In this document: positions 44,187 through 53,664 of the stretch, piece after piece
How positions within the stretch are numbered: position 1 is the stretch's first letter
Layout of the letters: every line of letters starts with the position of its first letter
Assembly: GCA_027729635.1 (NCBI GenBank)
Contig: JAQCEM010000002.1
Span: 1-64,000 of the forward strand
DNA: 64,000 nucleotides
DNA from: Casp-actino8 sp001510335
GTDB lineage: Bacteria; Actinomycetota; Acidimicrobiia; Acidimicrobiales; Ilumatobacteraceae
Reading direction: 5' to 3'
The notes under the pieces: model-generated
The model's database searches: none
Seen by the model: the letters and a program-made list of their open reading frames with translations, nothing else
Told to the model about the DNA's origin: nothing
Position numbers and translations under genes: made by a program

Positions 44187-45119
44187 TCAGCGAACGCTCG
44201 GTTGTCCGCTTGAGACGTCAATCACGGCGTAGCGATTAGTCCCTTGCCGCTTAATTTCGTTCACCACGGCGACAAGTTTCACCTGAAAGTCGTCGGGGCG
44301 ACCAAAAATCACCTCAACATCATTCGTGAGTGAAAGCGATACCTCACCCTCAGGACTAACGGTAAGCGACAGCAGTCGGATACGAAGATCGCTCGGCAAG
44401 GCGTTGATCAACTCGGCAGCACCGAGTAACGGCTGTTCGGTCATTTGCCCAGCAGAAAGATTTGGTCCAGTGCCGATAATTCGGATGTAATCAGTTGGGT
44501 CGCCTTCAATGACGTCAAGCACTCTGCCATCACGATCGATAACACGGTTGAACCCGTCTACGGCGCGAAAGAAGGCGACGGGGGTACGTTCAACGACTTC
44601 AATAGACACTCGCGATGGCAGATGCATCGAAACCCGCGCCAGTCGCACCCAAGGAATCGCCAAGAGTTTTGTCTCAGCCACGCCGAGATCAACTGTCAAG
44701 ATGGGTTCGCCGTTAATACTGTCAACGATTGCTGCGATCTGTTGAGGGTCTGCATAGACGACTCCTTCAACATCCACTTGTCGCACCGAAAGAATTGGAC
44801 TCGTTAGCAACAACAAGATCACGACGACTGCAGCCACAACAGTTCCAACAATGGTAAACCAGCGCAAACGTCGCCGACCTTCTTCTCGTTGAACCGCCAT
44901 TCGGCGTAACCGAAAACGTGAAGCACCGTTATCAGATTGACGCGAAATTTTCCAGTCAATCACTTCAGAGTCATCAGAGATAACAACCCTTTTCTTTCCC
45001 AAGCTATCAACTTTGGTTTGCGGAGTCTTTTTCAAATTCGCCAAATCATCGGTTGCGTCAAAATCTTGGGTCCGAACCTTTTGGCTGAGTCGCCTCAGAA
45101 TTGAAAACTTGTCACTCAT
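44187..45119 (-). CDS. ftsQ: cell division protein FtsQ/DivIB
   Basis: Bitopic divisome protein that links FtsZ-side and wall synthesis proteins. The 310-residue chain has a charged cytoplasmic part (1-95), a membrane helix (about 97-120), and a POTRA domain starting at VRQVDVEGVVYADPQQI, followed by the FtsQ beta domain. The cytoplasmic tail is basic. It overlaps murB by eight bases and precedes ftsZ. Confidence 0.92.
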   Translation of the reverse strand: MSDKFSILRRLSQKVRTQDFDATDDLANLKKTPQTKVDSLGKKRVVISDDSEVIDWKISRQSDNGASRFRLRRMAVQREEGRRRLRWFTIVGTVVAAVVVILLLLTSPILSVRQVDVEGVVYADPQQIAAIVDSINGEPILTVDLGVAETKLLAIPWVRLARVSMHLPSRVSIEVVERTPVAFFRAVDGFNRVIDRDGRVLDVIEGDPTDYIRIIGTGPNLSAGQMTEQPLLGAAELINALPSDLRIRLLSLTVSPEGEVSLSLTNDVEVIFGRPDDFQVKLVAVVNEIKRQGTNRYAVIDVSSGQPSVR

Positions 45120-46062
45120 CAGAACCCCTGGTACTTATCTCGTGCGTCCAACCGATCAAACGAACTTCGGAGCGAAGGTTGAAACCAAATTTTTGTTGCA
45201 CGACTGCTTGGACATGATCCATAACAGCAACAATGTCACTCGCACGACCACCTGGGTCGGCCTGAATAAAGTTGGCGTGTTTCACCGACACCTCGGCTGA
45301 GCCAATACGAAAACCCCGCAGTCCACATTGATCAATCAACTCTCCGGCGGCGATTTCGCCAGGGACGGGATTCACAAATACTGAACCCGCATTTTGCCCG
45401 CCGGGTTGATTTTCACGACGCCACTTCACGATGTCGTCAATAATGCCGAGCGCCTCATTGCTGTCGCCCCACGTCAACTGGAAAGCTGCGTCGATGATTA
45501 CATCATCATCCGGAATTGCCGATCCTCGAAAACGCAATCCGAATTCTGCTTTTTCAATGTCATTAACTTCTCCAGATCGGCATGAAAAAACCCGCGCACT
45601 CACCAAAGACTCAGCGATATCTGAACCATGGCCCCCGGCATTCATTTTGATTGCCCCGCCGACAGTTCCGGGCACGCCGACCGCCCATTCAAATCCCCGC
45701 AATCCAACGATTGCCGTGCGGCGGGCCATCACTGGAAGCGCTACCGCCGAGCCAGCGATCACAACGCTGTTTTGATTTTGCTCTGGCAGTACTAGTTGTT
45801 GCGCGAAATCACCGAGTTGCACGACTATTCCAGCAAATTCTGAATCGGCAAAAAGGCTGTTGCTCCCCCGACCAAGAACCACCAATGGAGTCGACGAATC
45901 GCGGGCAATTTGAGCGACCCTGATCAAAGTCTCGACATCGTCAACCTGACAAAACAAGGCTGCTGTTCCGCCGACTTTGTAGGTGGTTAGCGACGCCACT
46001 GGAAAATGGCGTTGACCCAATTCGCCAAGCGCTTCGGCTACTTCATCAATAGACGAGTTCAT
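45112..46062 (-). CDS. murB: UDP-N-acetylenolpyruvoylglucosamine reductase
   Basis: FAD- and NADPH-dependent reduction making UDP-N-acetylmuramate. The 316-residue protein has LTTYKVGGTAALF, the FAD-pyrophosphate loop VVLGRGSNSLFADS, and the catalytic-Ser type I region NPVPGEIAAGELIDQCGLRG. Length matches type I MurB. It overlaps murC by four bases. Confidence 0.95.
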   Translation of the reverse strand: MNSSIDEVAEALGELGQRHFPVASLTTYKVGGTAALFCQVDDVETLIRVAQIARDSSTPLVVLGRGSNSLFADSEFAGIVVQLGDFAQQLVLPEQNQNSVVIAGSAVALPVMARRTAIVGLRGFEWAVGVPGTVGGAIKMNAGGHGSDIAESLVSARVFSCRSGEVNDIEKAEFGLRFRGSAIPDDDVIIDAAFQLTWGDSNEALGIIDDIVKWRRENQPGGQNAGSVFVNPVPGEIAAGELIDQCGLRGFRIGSAEVSVKHANFIQADPGGRASDIVAVMDHVQAVVQQKFGFNLRSEVRLIGWTHEISTRGSDE

Positions 46063-47465
46063 ATCGCTGCTCCATCGGACCGCAACAAGACTAATTCCTG
46101 GGGCAAATACTCAATATCGCCACAGCCCATTGAAATACAAACATCTCGAGGTTGAACAAGTTGATTCACGAATTCGGCGAGCGAGTCGCGCTCGGCATGC
46201 CAAAACACCTGAGCGTGCGGGTGCGCTTGCAACACCGCCTCAACTACTAGACGACCAGTAATTCCCTCAATCTTTTGTGTGCCAGAAGCGTAAATGTCAG
46301 TAATGACCACTACATCAGCATCAACAAATGCATTGACATATTCGTGAGACATCACAGCCATACGGTTGTAGCGATTCGGCTGAAAGACAGCAACAACTCT
46401 TTTCCAATGATCATCGCTTGTCTTTGCAGCCGACATCACAGCAGCGATTTCACGCGGCAAGTGCGCATAGTCATCAACAAAAGTGATGCCATCAGCCTCA
46501 CCAATGATCTCGAACCGACGTCCAACTCCCCCAAACTTAGCCACTGCCGAAACAGCCACCTGAGGATCAATGCCCCAACTCACCGCCATCGCAATTGCGG
46601 CGGTCACGTTCAAGACATTGTGTCGGCCACGTAATGACATCTGAACAGCCATGTCGACTACAGCGGACGTTTCGTCGGTTTTGGAAATAGCGAAACTTGT
46701 GAAACCGTTACTTGATTCGACAGAGTGGCAACAGAATTGGGCGTCGTCTGAAAAACCATAGGTCACGCACTGCTGTGGTCTGATCAAACCAGCAATAGTC
46801 GGATCATCAACACACATCACGACTGGCCCATCAATTCCGAGAACATACTTCTGAAAACTGTTGATAATTCCCTGAAGGTCTCCATAGTGATCAAGGTGAT
46901 CAGAATCAATGTTGGTCAGAATTGTCGCCGAAAGTGGTAGCTCAAGGTGAGTTCCATCACTCTCGTCTGCTTCAACAATTGTCCACTCTGCTCCAGTCCA
47001 ACGAGCGCCGACTCCCTCGTCGAGCAATTCTCCTCCGACGACAAAATTGGGATCTAAACCTGCTTCGGTGAAAATACGTACGAGTAGCGATGTCGTCGTT
47101 GTCTTGCCATGTGTTCCTGCAACTCCGATTGATGGACTCATCGCGCAGATTGACGCCAGCATCGCGGCCCGATTGAGAACGGGCACACGACTTTGTTCGG
47201 CTTCAACTAACTCGATGTTTGTGTGGGGTATCGCAGTTGAGGCCGTGACCGCGTCGCAATCATGTACGACTGAACTGTCGTGACCAATATTGACTCGGAT
47301 GCCCAAATCGACGAGCCGTTCAATCAGTTCTGAACTCTTGATATCGCTCCCCGAAACCTCGTGACCCATTTGAGCCAGACAAGTAGCAATCGCACTCATT
47401 CCCGGGCCACCTACGCCAACGACATGCAGTCGGAGGCGACGGCGAAGATCAAGAATGCCGTTCAT
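46059..47465 (-). CDS. murC: UDP-N-acetylmuramate-L-alanine ligase
   Basis: Adds the first amino acid of the stem peptide. The 468-residue Mur ligase has a Rossmann UDP-binding N domain (VGGPGMSAIA), the ATP loop GVAGTHGKTTTTSLL, the central DESDGTHLE with catalytic acidic residues, and a C-terminal domain with DDYAHLPREI. It overlaps murB and murG by four bases each. Confidence 0.96.
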   Translation of the reverse strand: MNGILDLRRRLRLHVVGVGGPGMSAIATCLAQMGHEVSGSDIKSSELIERLVDLGIRVNIGHDSSVVHDCDAVTASTAIPHTNIELVEAEQSRVPVLNRAAMLASICAMSPSIGVAGTHGKTTTTSLLVRIFTEAGLDPNFVVGGELLDEGVGARWTGAEWTIVEADESDGTHLELPLSATILTNIDSDHLDHYGDLQGIINSFQKYVLGIDGPVVMCVDDPTIAGLIRPQQCVTYGFSDDAQFCCHSVESSNGFTSFAISKTDETSAVVDMAVQMSLRGRHNVLNVTAAIAMAVSWGIDPQVAVSAVAKFGGVGRRFEIIGEADGITFVDDYAHLPREIAAVMSAAKTSDDHWKRVVAVFQPNRYNRMAVMSHEYVNAFVDADVVVITDIYASGTQKIEGITGRLVVEAVLQAHPHAQVFWHAERDSLAEFVNQLVQPRDVCISMGCGDIEYLPQELVLLRSDGAAI

Positions 47466-48586
47466 GCAACGTGCCTATTCGCGACATCTTTGATGACCTC
47501 AGCAATTTTCCCTTGGCGATTTACGGCGCCTACTTCATACGCCTGATGGGAGATCTTCTCAAGTTCCTCTGGATGCGCTCGAAGATTCACGATGATCTTC
47601 ACCAACGTGCTTGCGACATCTTCTTCATTTACCAAAATTGCGGCGCCATCGTCAGAGAGATATCGAACATTCGCAGATTGGTGATCATCGGCCGCATCTT
47701 TCCAGGGAATCAAAATTGCGGGCACCCCAGTCGTCGCAACGTCGGCAATCGTGCCCGCTCCGCCGCGCCCGATCAACACATCTACTCCGGCGTAAATATC
47801 GGCCATGTTGTCCTCGTAAGCCACCACTTGATACGTGATCGCGGCATCGGCATCAACAATCGGACTTGAATACGATTTCATGAAGCGCGGACCCACAACA
47901 TGTCGTATCGCCAAATCTGCATCATCCTGAAATTGTTTCACGAACTCGCTGATAGCAGTATTCAGCATCAGTGAACCGAGCGATCCTCCAATGACACCAA
48001 TAAAAAACGAGTCATGAGAGATTCCTAAACGGCGGCGTGCATCTTCTCGATGGAGTCTTCGGTCAACGTTACGAACTACTCGCCGAACCGGCGCACCTGT
48101 TGTAATAGCCCTCGGCAAGTCACTTGATGGGAACGCCACGGCTGTCGCCTGAGCAAAACGCGATGTGAGTTTGCTTGATCGCCCTGGAATTCGGTCATAA
48201 CTCACTACGACAATAGGAATATCCAGTTTTCGCGCGGCCAGCACTGCCGGCAAACTTGCGTAGCCGCCCACACTGACCACAACTTGTGGTCGTTCAGCTG
48301 CGAAAAGTTTGATTGCTTCTCGCCGAGCCTTCAACAACTTCGGCGCAAAAACCAGATTTGATTTCAGCGAAGCGATTGAGAAACTTCGTTGTAGACCGAC
48401 AACATCAAAAAAACTATGGCGTATTCCCGTGGTCGGAACAAGTTCAGTTTCAACGCCTCGTCGGGCGCCGGTGTAATAAACTTGTGAGAGGTGTATCCCG
48501 CTATCTGTCAAGGCCTCTGCAATCGCAATTGCTGGCAGAACATGTCCAGATGTTCCCCCGCCTGCGATCACTGCAAACGTCGTCAT
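47462..48586 (-). CDS. murG: undecaprenyl-PP-MurNAc-pentapeptide GlcNAc transferase
   Basis: Makes lipid II by transferring GlcNAc to lipid I at the inner membrane face. The 374-residue GT-B protein begins MTTFAVIAGGGTSGHVLPA, has VSVGGYASLPAVLAA, and the UDP-GlcNAc site GRGGAGTIADVATTGVPAILIPW. A frame open 112 codons further upstream overlaps ftsW and is not part of the gene. It shares ATGA with the ftsW stop. Confidence 0.95.
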   Translation of the reverse strand: MTTFAVIAGGGTSGHVLPAIAIAEALTDSGIHLSQVYYTGARRGVETELVPTTGIRHSFFDVVGLQRSFSIASLKSNLVFAPKLLKARREAIKLFAAERPQVVVSVGGYASLPAVLAARKLDIPIVVVSYDRIPGRSSKLTSRFAQATAVAFPSSDLPRAITTGAPVRRVVRNVDRRLHREDARRRLGISHDSFFIGVIGGSLGSLMLNTAISEFVKQFQDDADLAIRHVVGPRFMKSYSSPIVDADAAITYQVVAYEDNMADIYAGVDVLIGRGGAGTIADVATTGVPAILIPWKDAADDHQSANVRYLSDDGAAILVNEEDVASTLVKIIVNLRAHPEELEKISHQAYEVGAVNRQGKIAEVIKDVANRHVA

Positions 48587-49812
48587 CGCGGACGGCGAGC
48601 TACGTTCATCAATAATCCGCAAGCCACCATTGAGACAATAAGCGATGAACCGCCATAAGAAATGAATGGCAAGGTCAAACCTGTCACTGGAAGCATTCCG
48701 ATCACACCACCAATGTTGATCACAATCTGAATCAGAAACCATGCCGAGATTCCGCCAGCCAAGAGCATGCCGAATCGATGACGACACGACAAGGCAACCT
48801 GCAATCCGAAATAGATCAAGAACGCGAACAGTGTCAACAATCCAAATACCCCTAAGAGCCCCATCTCTTCGGCCAAAATTGAAAAAATGAAGTCGCTGTG
48901 AGCCAATGGTACATAGCCCCATTTACCGCTACCTGCACCAATACCAGTCCCGGTCACTCCGCCATTGGACAAGCTAATCATCGCTTGATACACCTGGTAA
49001 CTGTCGCTCTCTCGAAGTTCTTCAAGGTGCAAGAACGATGTGAAACGCGCCATTTTTTCCGGACTGGAACGGATGAACAAAAAGCCCACGAATCCGGCGA
49101 TCAGACCAATTCCCGCCATCGGGCGAAGCGGCGCTCCTGCTAAGAAAAGAACCGCTGCAGCAATGCCCACGATGACGATGCACGAACCAATATCACTTTG
49201 AATGACTGAAACGGCAGCCGCGATTGCTACGACAAACAGGAAAGGACGCATTGTTTTTTTGAGGTTGCCCATCTCCTTCTCACGACGAGCCAGTAAATCT
49301 GCGCCAAAAATGATGAGGAATAACTTGGTGAATTCTGAAGGTTGAAACCTTTGCCCTGCAATATCAATCCATGCTCGGGCGCCGTTCACACTCACTCCAA
49401 ATTTAGGAATGAAGGCCATCAACATCAGGCCAATGCCGATCCAGGGAAGAAATCTGGCCAAATGTCGTAGATAATCCAACCGAAACACGTAGGCCGCAAA
49501 CATGCCAGCACCGCCAAGAGCCGCCATTGACGCTTGTTCAATAAACATCTTCCAAGGTGATCCACCCTTATGAAAAGAAGTAATTGACGACGCCGACAGC
49601 ACCATGACCAAACCAAAGAGAACCAGCGTTAAAGACACCGCAACGATCATGTAAAACCCCAACGGCTTCGGATCGCGTCCGACATCTTCGCGAAAACGTG
49701 AGCGAATTCTTCCCTGACCAGCTCGGGCAAGAAGGGCACGTTCATATGCCACTCGTCGACGGTCAGTAATTTCCTTAGGTCGACGATTCTGTCGTTGAAT
49801 GGCAACAGTCAT
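48583..49812 (-). CDS. ftsW: lipid II polymerase/division protein FtsW
   Basis: SEDS-family glycosyltransferase that polymerises septal glycan together with FtsI. The 409-residue protein has about ten hydrophobic segments, the segment GARAWIDIAGQRFQPSEFTK in the conserved loop, and the end GLTLPFISYGGSSLIVSM. The N-terminal 50 residues are basic and cytoplasmic. It lies between murD (11 bases) and murG. Confidence 0.95.
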   Translation of the reverse strand: MTVAIQRQNRRPKEITDRRRVAYERALLARAGQGRIRSRFREDVGRDPKPLGFYMIVAVSLTLVLFGLVMVLSASSITSFHKGGSPWKMFIEQASMAALGGAGMFAAYVFRLDYLRHLARFLPWIGIGLMLMAFIPKFGVSVNGARAWIDIAGQRFQPSEFTKLFLIIFGADLLARREKEMGNLKKTMRPFLFVVAIAAAVSVIQSDIGSCIVIVGIAAAVLFLAGAPLRPMAGIGLIAGFVGFLFIRSSPEKMARFTSFLHLEELRESDSYQVYQAMISLSNGGVTGTGIGAGSGKWGYVPLAHSDFIFSILAEEMGLLGVFGLLTLFAFLIYFGLQVALSCRHRFGMLLAGGISAWFLIQIVINIGGVIGMLPVTGLTLPFISYGGSSLIVSMVACGLLMNVARRPR

Positions 49813-49823
49813 GAGATAACTCC

Positions 49824-51164
49824 TTATGAACGATCTTCAGAAATAAACTGGCGAACAAGTCCGGCAAAGTGATCGCCACGTTCGGCGTATCCTCCGTACC
49901 AATCAAAACTGGCGCAACCAGGCGAAAGCAGAACTACATCTCCAGCGACAGAGACACGTGCGGCCTGTTCAACTGCTTCTTGCATTGATGAAGCAATAGC
50001 AACTGGCTTTTTACCAGCGAATACCTGTGCAATCATTTCTGCTGATTCGCCTATTGCGACGACTGACTTGATGCGCCCAGACTCACTTGCTATTTGAGCA
50101 AGATCTAAGTCCTTGTTGCGACCGCCAGCAATCAGGACAACTGACTCGAATCCACGTAGCGCTGTCTCCACAGCGTGCGGGGTCGTCGCCTTAGAGTCGT
50201 CAAACCAGCGAACACCTTTGCTTTCAGCAATAAATTCAATGCGGTGATGAGGTGCGACAAAGTTGCTCAATGCCATTGCGGCTTGAGTCGTTGTCGCTAA
50301 ACCTGCTTCGACACACAAAGCACTCGCCACCAAAGCGTTCGAGACATCATGCGGCAAGGCTCGACGCAGGTCAGAAGTCGACACGATTTCGCCCTGGGGT
50401 CCGACCAACATTGCTTCATGGACGCGGTAATCGCCAGAGCCACCAACTACGCGACGACGACACTGAGCATTTTGTAGGTGTTTCAATACAGCGAGTTCTC
50501 CCGATACACCAATTGCGATATCGGTTGGTCGGACATTGCGCCACAAACGAGCTTTTGCAGCCTCATAGGTGCTCATTGATTCGTGCCAGTCGAGATGATC
50601 TGAGTCAAAGTTCAACCATGCCGAAGCCTCGGCACGAAAACTCTCGATAAATGCCAAGCGAAATGAGGTGGCCTCGACGACAAAGGAATCAACATTCATG
50701 TCGAGTGCCTCTACTAATGGGATTTCAGTATTGCCACAAGCAATGGTCTTGCGTCCAGCAGCCTGCAAAATCGCTTCAGCCATCAATACGGTTGTCGTTT
50801 TCCCGTCGGTTCCAGTGACTGCAACCATCGGACGCGCCCCACCAACTCGTTCGGCTTCCCATTCGTACGCAATATCAAGTTCAGTCTTCAGACTCTTCTG
50901 TTGCGATAACGCTGCTTTGATGACGGGGTGTGATTCGGGAATTCCAGGTGCTGGAGCAACATACTGTGAATGATCCACCAGGTCCCGTAACTCGTGACTC
51001 ACCGGAGCAATGACAACATCAATACCGAGTTTGCGCAGTTCTGCCTGTCGCGCCTCGTTTATGCGATCATCGGCCACGATGACATCAATATTTCGGCGCA
51101 ACAGAAAGTTGATTGTCGCGATTCCCGCAACCCCAACACCGTAAACAAGAACTGGTTGAGTCAT
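49824..51164 (-). CDS. murD: UDP-N-acetylmuramoylalanine-D-glutamate ligase
   Basis: Adds D-glutamate to the stem peptide. The 446-residue protein has the ATP loop VAVTGTDGKTTTVLMAE near residue 115, EATSFRL with the catalytic Glu, and a C-terminal domain with DDSKATTPHAVETAL and LLSPGCASFDWYGG typical of MurD. It overlaps mraY by one base. Confidence 0.95.
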   Translation of the reverse strand: MTQPVLVYGVGVAGIATINFLLRRNIDVIVADDRINEARQAELRKLGIDVVIAPVSHELRDLVDHSQYVAPAPGIPESHPVIKAALSQQKSLKTELDIAYEWEAERVGGARPMVAVTGTDGKTTTVLMAEAILQAAGRKTIACGNTEIPLVEALDMNVDSFVVEATSFRLAFIESFRAEASAWLNFDSDHLDWHESMSTYEAAKARLWRNVRPTDIAIGVSGELAVLKHLQNAQCRRRVVGGSGDYRVHEAMLVGPQGEIVSTSDLRRALPHDVSNALVASALCVEAGLATTTQAAMALSNFVAPHHRIEFIAESKGVRWFDDSKATTPHAVETALRGFESVVLIAGGRNKDLDLAQIASESGRIKSVVAIGESAEMIAQVFAGKKPVAIASSMQEAVEQAARVSVAGDVVLLSPGCASFDWYGGYAERGDHFAGLVRQFISEDRS

Positions 51165-52231
51165 CAGCGGAGCGCGTCACTCATCCTGGTGAAATCACCA
51201 ATAAATAGCACCAGTGAGCCAGCCACACAAATTCCACCGATAATCCAAAAACGAATGATGACTGTCGTCTCGGGCCAGCCGATCAGCTCAAAGTGATGAT
51301 GGATCGGAGTCATTCGGAAGAAACGGCGCGTACGACCAGAGGCTTTGAATATCGCCATTTGAATGGCGACCGAGCCAGCCTCCATGACGTTGACGCCACA
51401 AATCAGCGGCAGCAAGAAGTGTGTATTCGTTGCTACTGCTAGCAGTCCAAGTGCGGCTCCAATTCCGAGCGCACCGACATCTCCCATGAAAATTTTGGCG
51501 GGGGCCGCGTTCCACCAGAGAAACCCGCCACAAGCTCCGGCGAATGCTGCTGAAAGTACCGCCAAGTCAAGAGGGTTCACGGTTCCACCAGCGAGCACTC
51601 CGTACAACTCCGGATTTCGAAATGACCAGTAACCGATGATTGTGAAGGCCAAGAATCCGAAAAGCGCTGATCCTCCTGCCAAACCATCAAGTCCGTCGGT
51701 GACATTCACGGCATTTGTCGTTGCCCACATCATGCACGCAGTCCACAACACCCACAGCCACCAAGGAATTTGCCAACCTGGAACGTCGAAACGAGTGAAT
51801 GAAAGAGTTTCAGAAATGTCCGTCGCCGCGGCGAGCCACCACGTGATGCCACACGCCATGGCAAATGTGATGTAGCCCTTCTTCTTCCAGAAGATTCCGC
51901 GGTTATGACCTTTATTGACTTTGATGACATCGTCCAAGAGACCCATGCCGGCCATCACCAGAATTCCAACCCAAATAATGAGGGCTTGGTTTGAAAATGC
52001 CAATCCGTCGCGCAAGTGCGCAACAACCCAACCGGTCATTGCTGCGGACACAATCGCCAATCCACCCATCGTGGGTGTTCCTGACTTCTTTTGATGATGC
52101 TCTGGCCCATGGTCTTCTTTGCCCAAAATTGGTTGACCTTTTCCGCGATCGCTGAAGAACGAAATCAGAAATCGGCTTCCCAACAATGAGAAGAACATGG
52201 CTGTCGCTCCCGCAATCATGACGGCGATCAT
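51164..52231 (-). CDS. mraY: phospho-N-acetylmuramoyl-pentapeptide transferase
   Basis: Integral membrane enzyme that makes lipid I. The 355-residue protein has about ten membrane helices and the PNPT-family blocks DDVIKVNKGHNRG, NAVNVTDGLDGLAGG, FMGDVGALGIG and PIHHHFELIGWPE, which hold Mg and UDP. It follows murE directly; in most bacteria murF lies between them. Confidence 0.97.
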   Translation of the reverse strand: MIAVMIAGATAMFFSLLGSRFLISFFSDRGKGQPILGKEDHGPEHHQKKSGTPTMGGLAIVSAAMTGWVVAHLRDGLAFSNQALIIWVGILVMAGMGLLDDVIKVNKGHNRGIFWKKKGYITFAMACGITWWLAAATDISETLSFTRFDVPGWQIPWWLWVLWTACMMWATTNAVNVTDGLDGLAGGSALFGFLAFTIIGYWSFRNPELYGVLAGGTVNPLDLAVLSAAFAGACGGFLWWNAAPAKIFMGDVGALGIGAALGLLAVATNTHFLLPLICGVNVMEAGSVAIQMAIFKASGRTRRFFRMTPIHHHFELIGWPETTVIIRFWIIGGICVAGSLVLFIGDFTRMSDALR

Positions 52232-53664
52232 GCGACACTCCTCAACATTTCTAATGCAACCGTACGATCATCAAATGGATAGCTCTCGGTACCAATAGTT
52301 TGAGTTACCTCGTGGCCTCTACCTGCGATCAAAACAACATCTCCCGTACGCGCAATGTTGATCGCTCGCTGAATCGCTCGTCGACGATCAACATCGGTGG
52401 ACAACAAGCGATGGCGCATGTGATCAGGAATTCCGGCGATAATTGAAGACATAATCGCCTCTGGGTCTTCGGATCGGGGATTGTCTGATGTCACGATGAC
52501 AGCATCTGCTAAGGACACCGCTATTTCGCCCATTAAAGGACGTTTCATCTTGTCACGATCTCCACCACAGCCAAACACCACGATAACGCGGGAATCAGGT
52601 GATGAGGCCCGCACCGATCGTAAAACTTCAGCAAGCCCGTCGGGAGTGTGCGCAAAGTCAACGAGCACAACGAAATCTTGACCAGCTTCCACTGTTTCAA
52701 AACGTCCCGGCACCGCTGGTGCCGATTCAAGACCAAGCACGATGTCATCAATACTGATGCCAATTTCACGCGCTGCCGTGGCCGCGGCCAAAGAATTCAT
52801 CACATTGACCGTGCCACCGATTCCCACACGAATCGTGCGACTGCCCCATGAATACTGGTGAGTTGTTGCAGACACTTGTAAGTCTTCAACATCATCTTTA
52901 GAGAACGATGTCATGGGTATGGTTGACTCGTTCAACAGTCTCTGACCATAAACGTCATCTGCATTGACGACACCAACTGATGTGAAGTCGTGAGTAAACA
53001 GCCGTGACTTAGATTGAAAGTAGTTTTCTTCTGAACCGTGAAAATCTAAATGATCACGGCCCAAGTTGGTAAACACACTTGCCGCAAATCGAGTCCCATT
53101 GACTCGGCCGAGTGCCAGCGCATGAGATGAAACTTCCATTGCTACGGCACGCGTGCCGTGCGCAACCATCTCGGAAAAACTGCGTTGCAGGTCTGGCGCT
53201 TCGGGGGTGGTGAAGGTACCGCTCAATGTACCGATCACCTCAGTTTGCATACCCGAAGCTTTCATGATCGACGCCAGTAAATGTGCTGTCGTCGTCTTTC
53301 CATTCGTACCAGTAATGCCCACCAACGACAGATGACGTGAAGGGTTGCCATACAATTCTGTCGCTGCAAAACCGACACAAGCCCGTGGGTCATCCACAAT
53401 AATTTGAGGAATCGTTACCGGGATATCGGATATTTCGTGCTGGACGAGCAAGGCCACTGCACCACGTTCGACCGCTGCTGCCGCAAAGTCATGACCGTCA
53501 AATTTTTCGCCCCTGATACAGCAGAACAGTGAACCGACGCGCACCTGCCGAGAGTCGTGGGTGAGGGAACTCACCACAACATCAGCATCGCCGTTCAACA
53601 CGCGGGGTGCTGAAGCCGCGCATGCACTCATCACCTCTCCTACCCGACGCTGAGACATAGTCAC
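52228..53664 (-). CDS. murE: UDP-MurNAc-L-Ala-D-Glu-2,6-diaminopimelate ligase
   Basis: Adds the third stem residue. The 478-residue Mur ligase has VGITGTNGKTTTAHLL (ATP loop), VAMEVSSHAL and, near residue 400, TSDNPRSEDP: the DNPR motif of meso-diaminopimelate enzymes, so the wall is A1-gamma type. It overlaps ftsI by four bases and mraY by four. Confidence 0.96.
   Translation of the reverse strand: MTMSQRRVGEVMSACAASAPRVLNGDADVVVSSLTHDSRQVRVGSLFCCIRGEKFDGHDFAAAAVERGAVALLVQHEISDIPVTIPQIIVDDPRACVGFAATELYGNPSRHLSLVGITGTNGKTTTAHLLASIMKASGMQTEVIGTLSGTFTTPEAPDLQRSFSEMVAHGTRAVAMEVSSHALALGRVNGTRFAASVFTNLGRDHLDFHGSEENYFQSKSRLFTHDFTSVGVVNADDVYGQRLLNESTIPMTSFSKDDVEDLQVSATTHQYSWGSRTIRVGIGGTVNVMNSLAAATAAREIGISIDDIVLGLESAPAVPGRFETVEAGQDFVVLVDFAHTPDGLAEVLRSVRASSPDSRVIVVFGCGGDRDKMKRPLMGEIAVSLADAVIVTSDNPRSEDPEAIMSSIIAGIPDHMRHRLLSTDVDRRRAIQRAINIARTGDVVLIAGRGHEVTQTIGTESYPFDDRTVALEMLRSVA

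Noticed and set aside
47462..48922. A 112-residue N-terminal extension of murG
   Set aside because: It overlaps ftsW and is unlike MurG; the MTTFAVIAGGG start overlaps the ftsW stop by ATGA.
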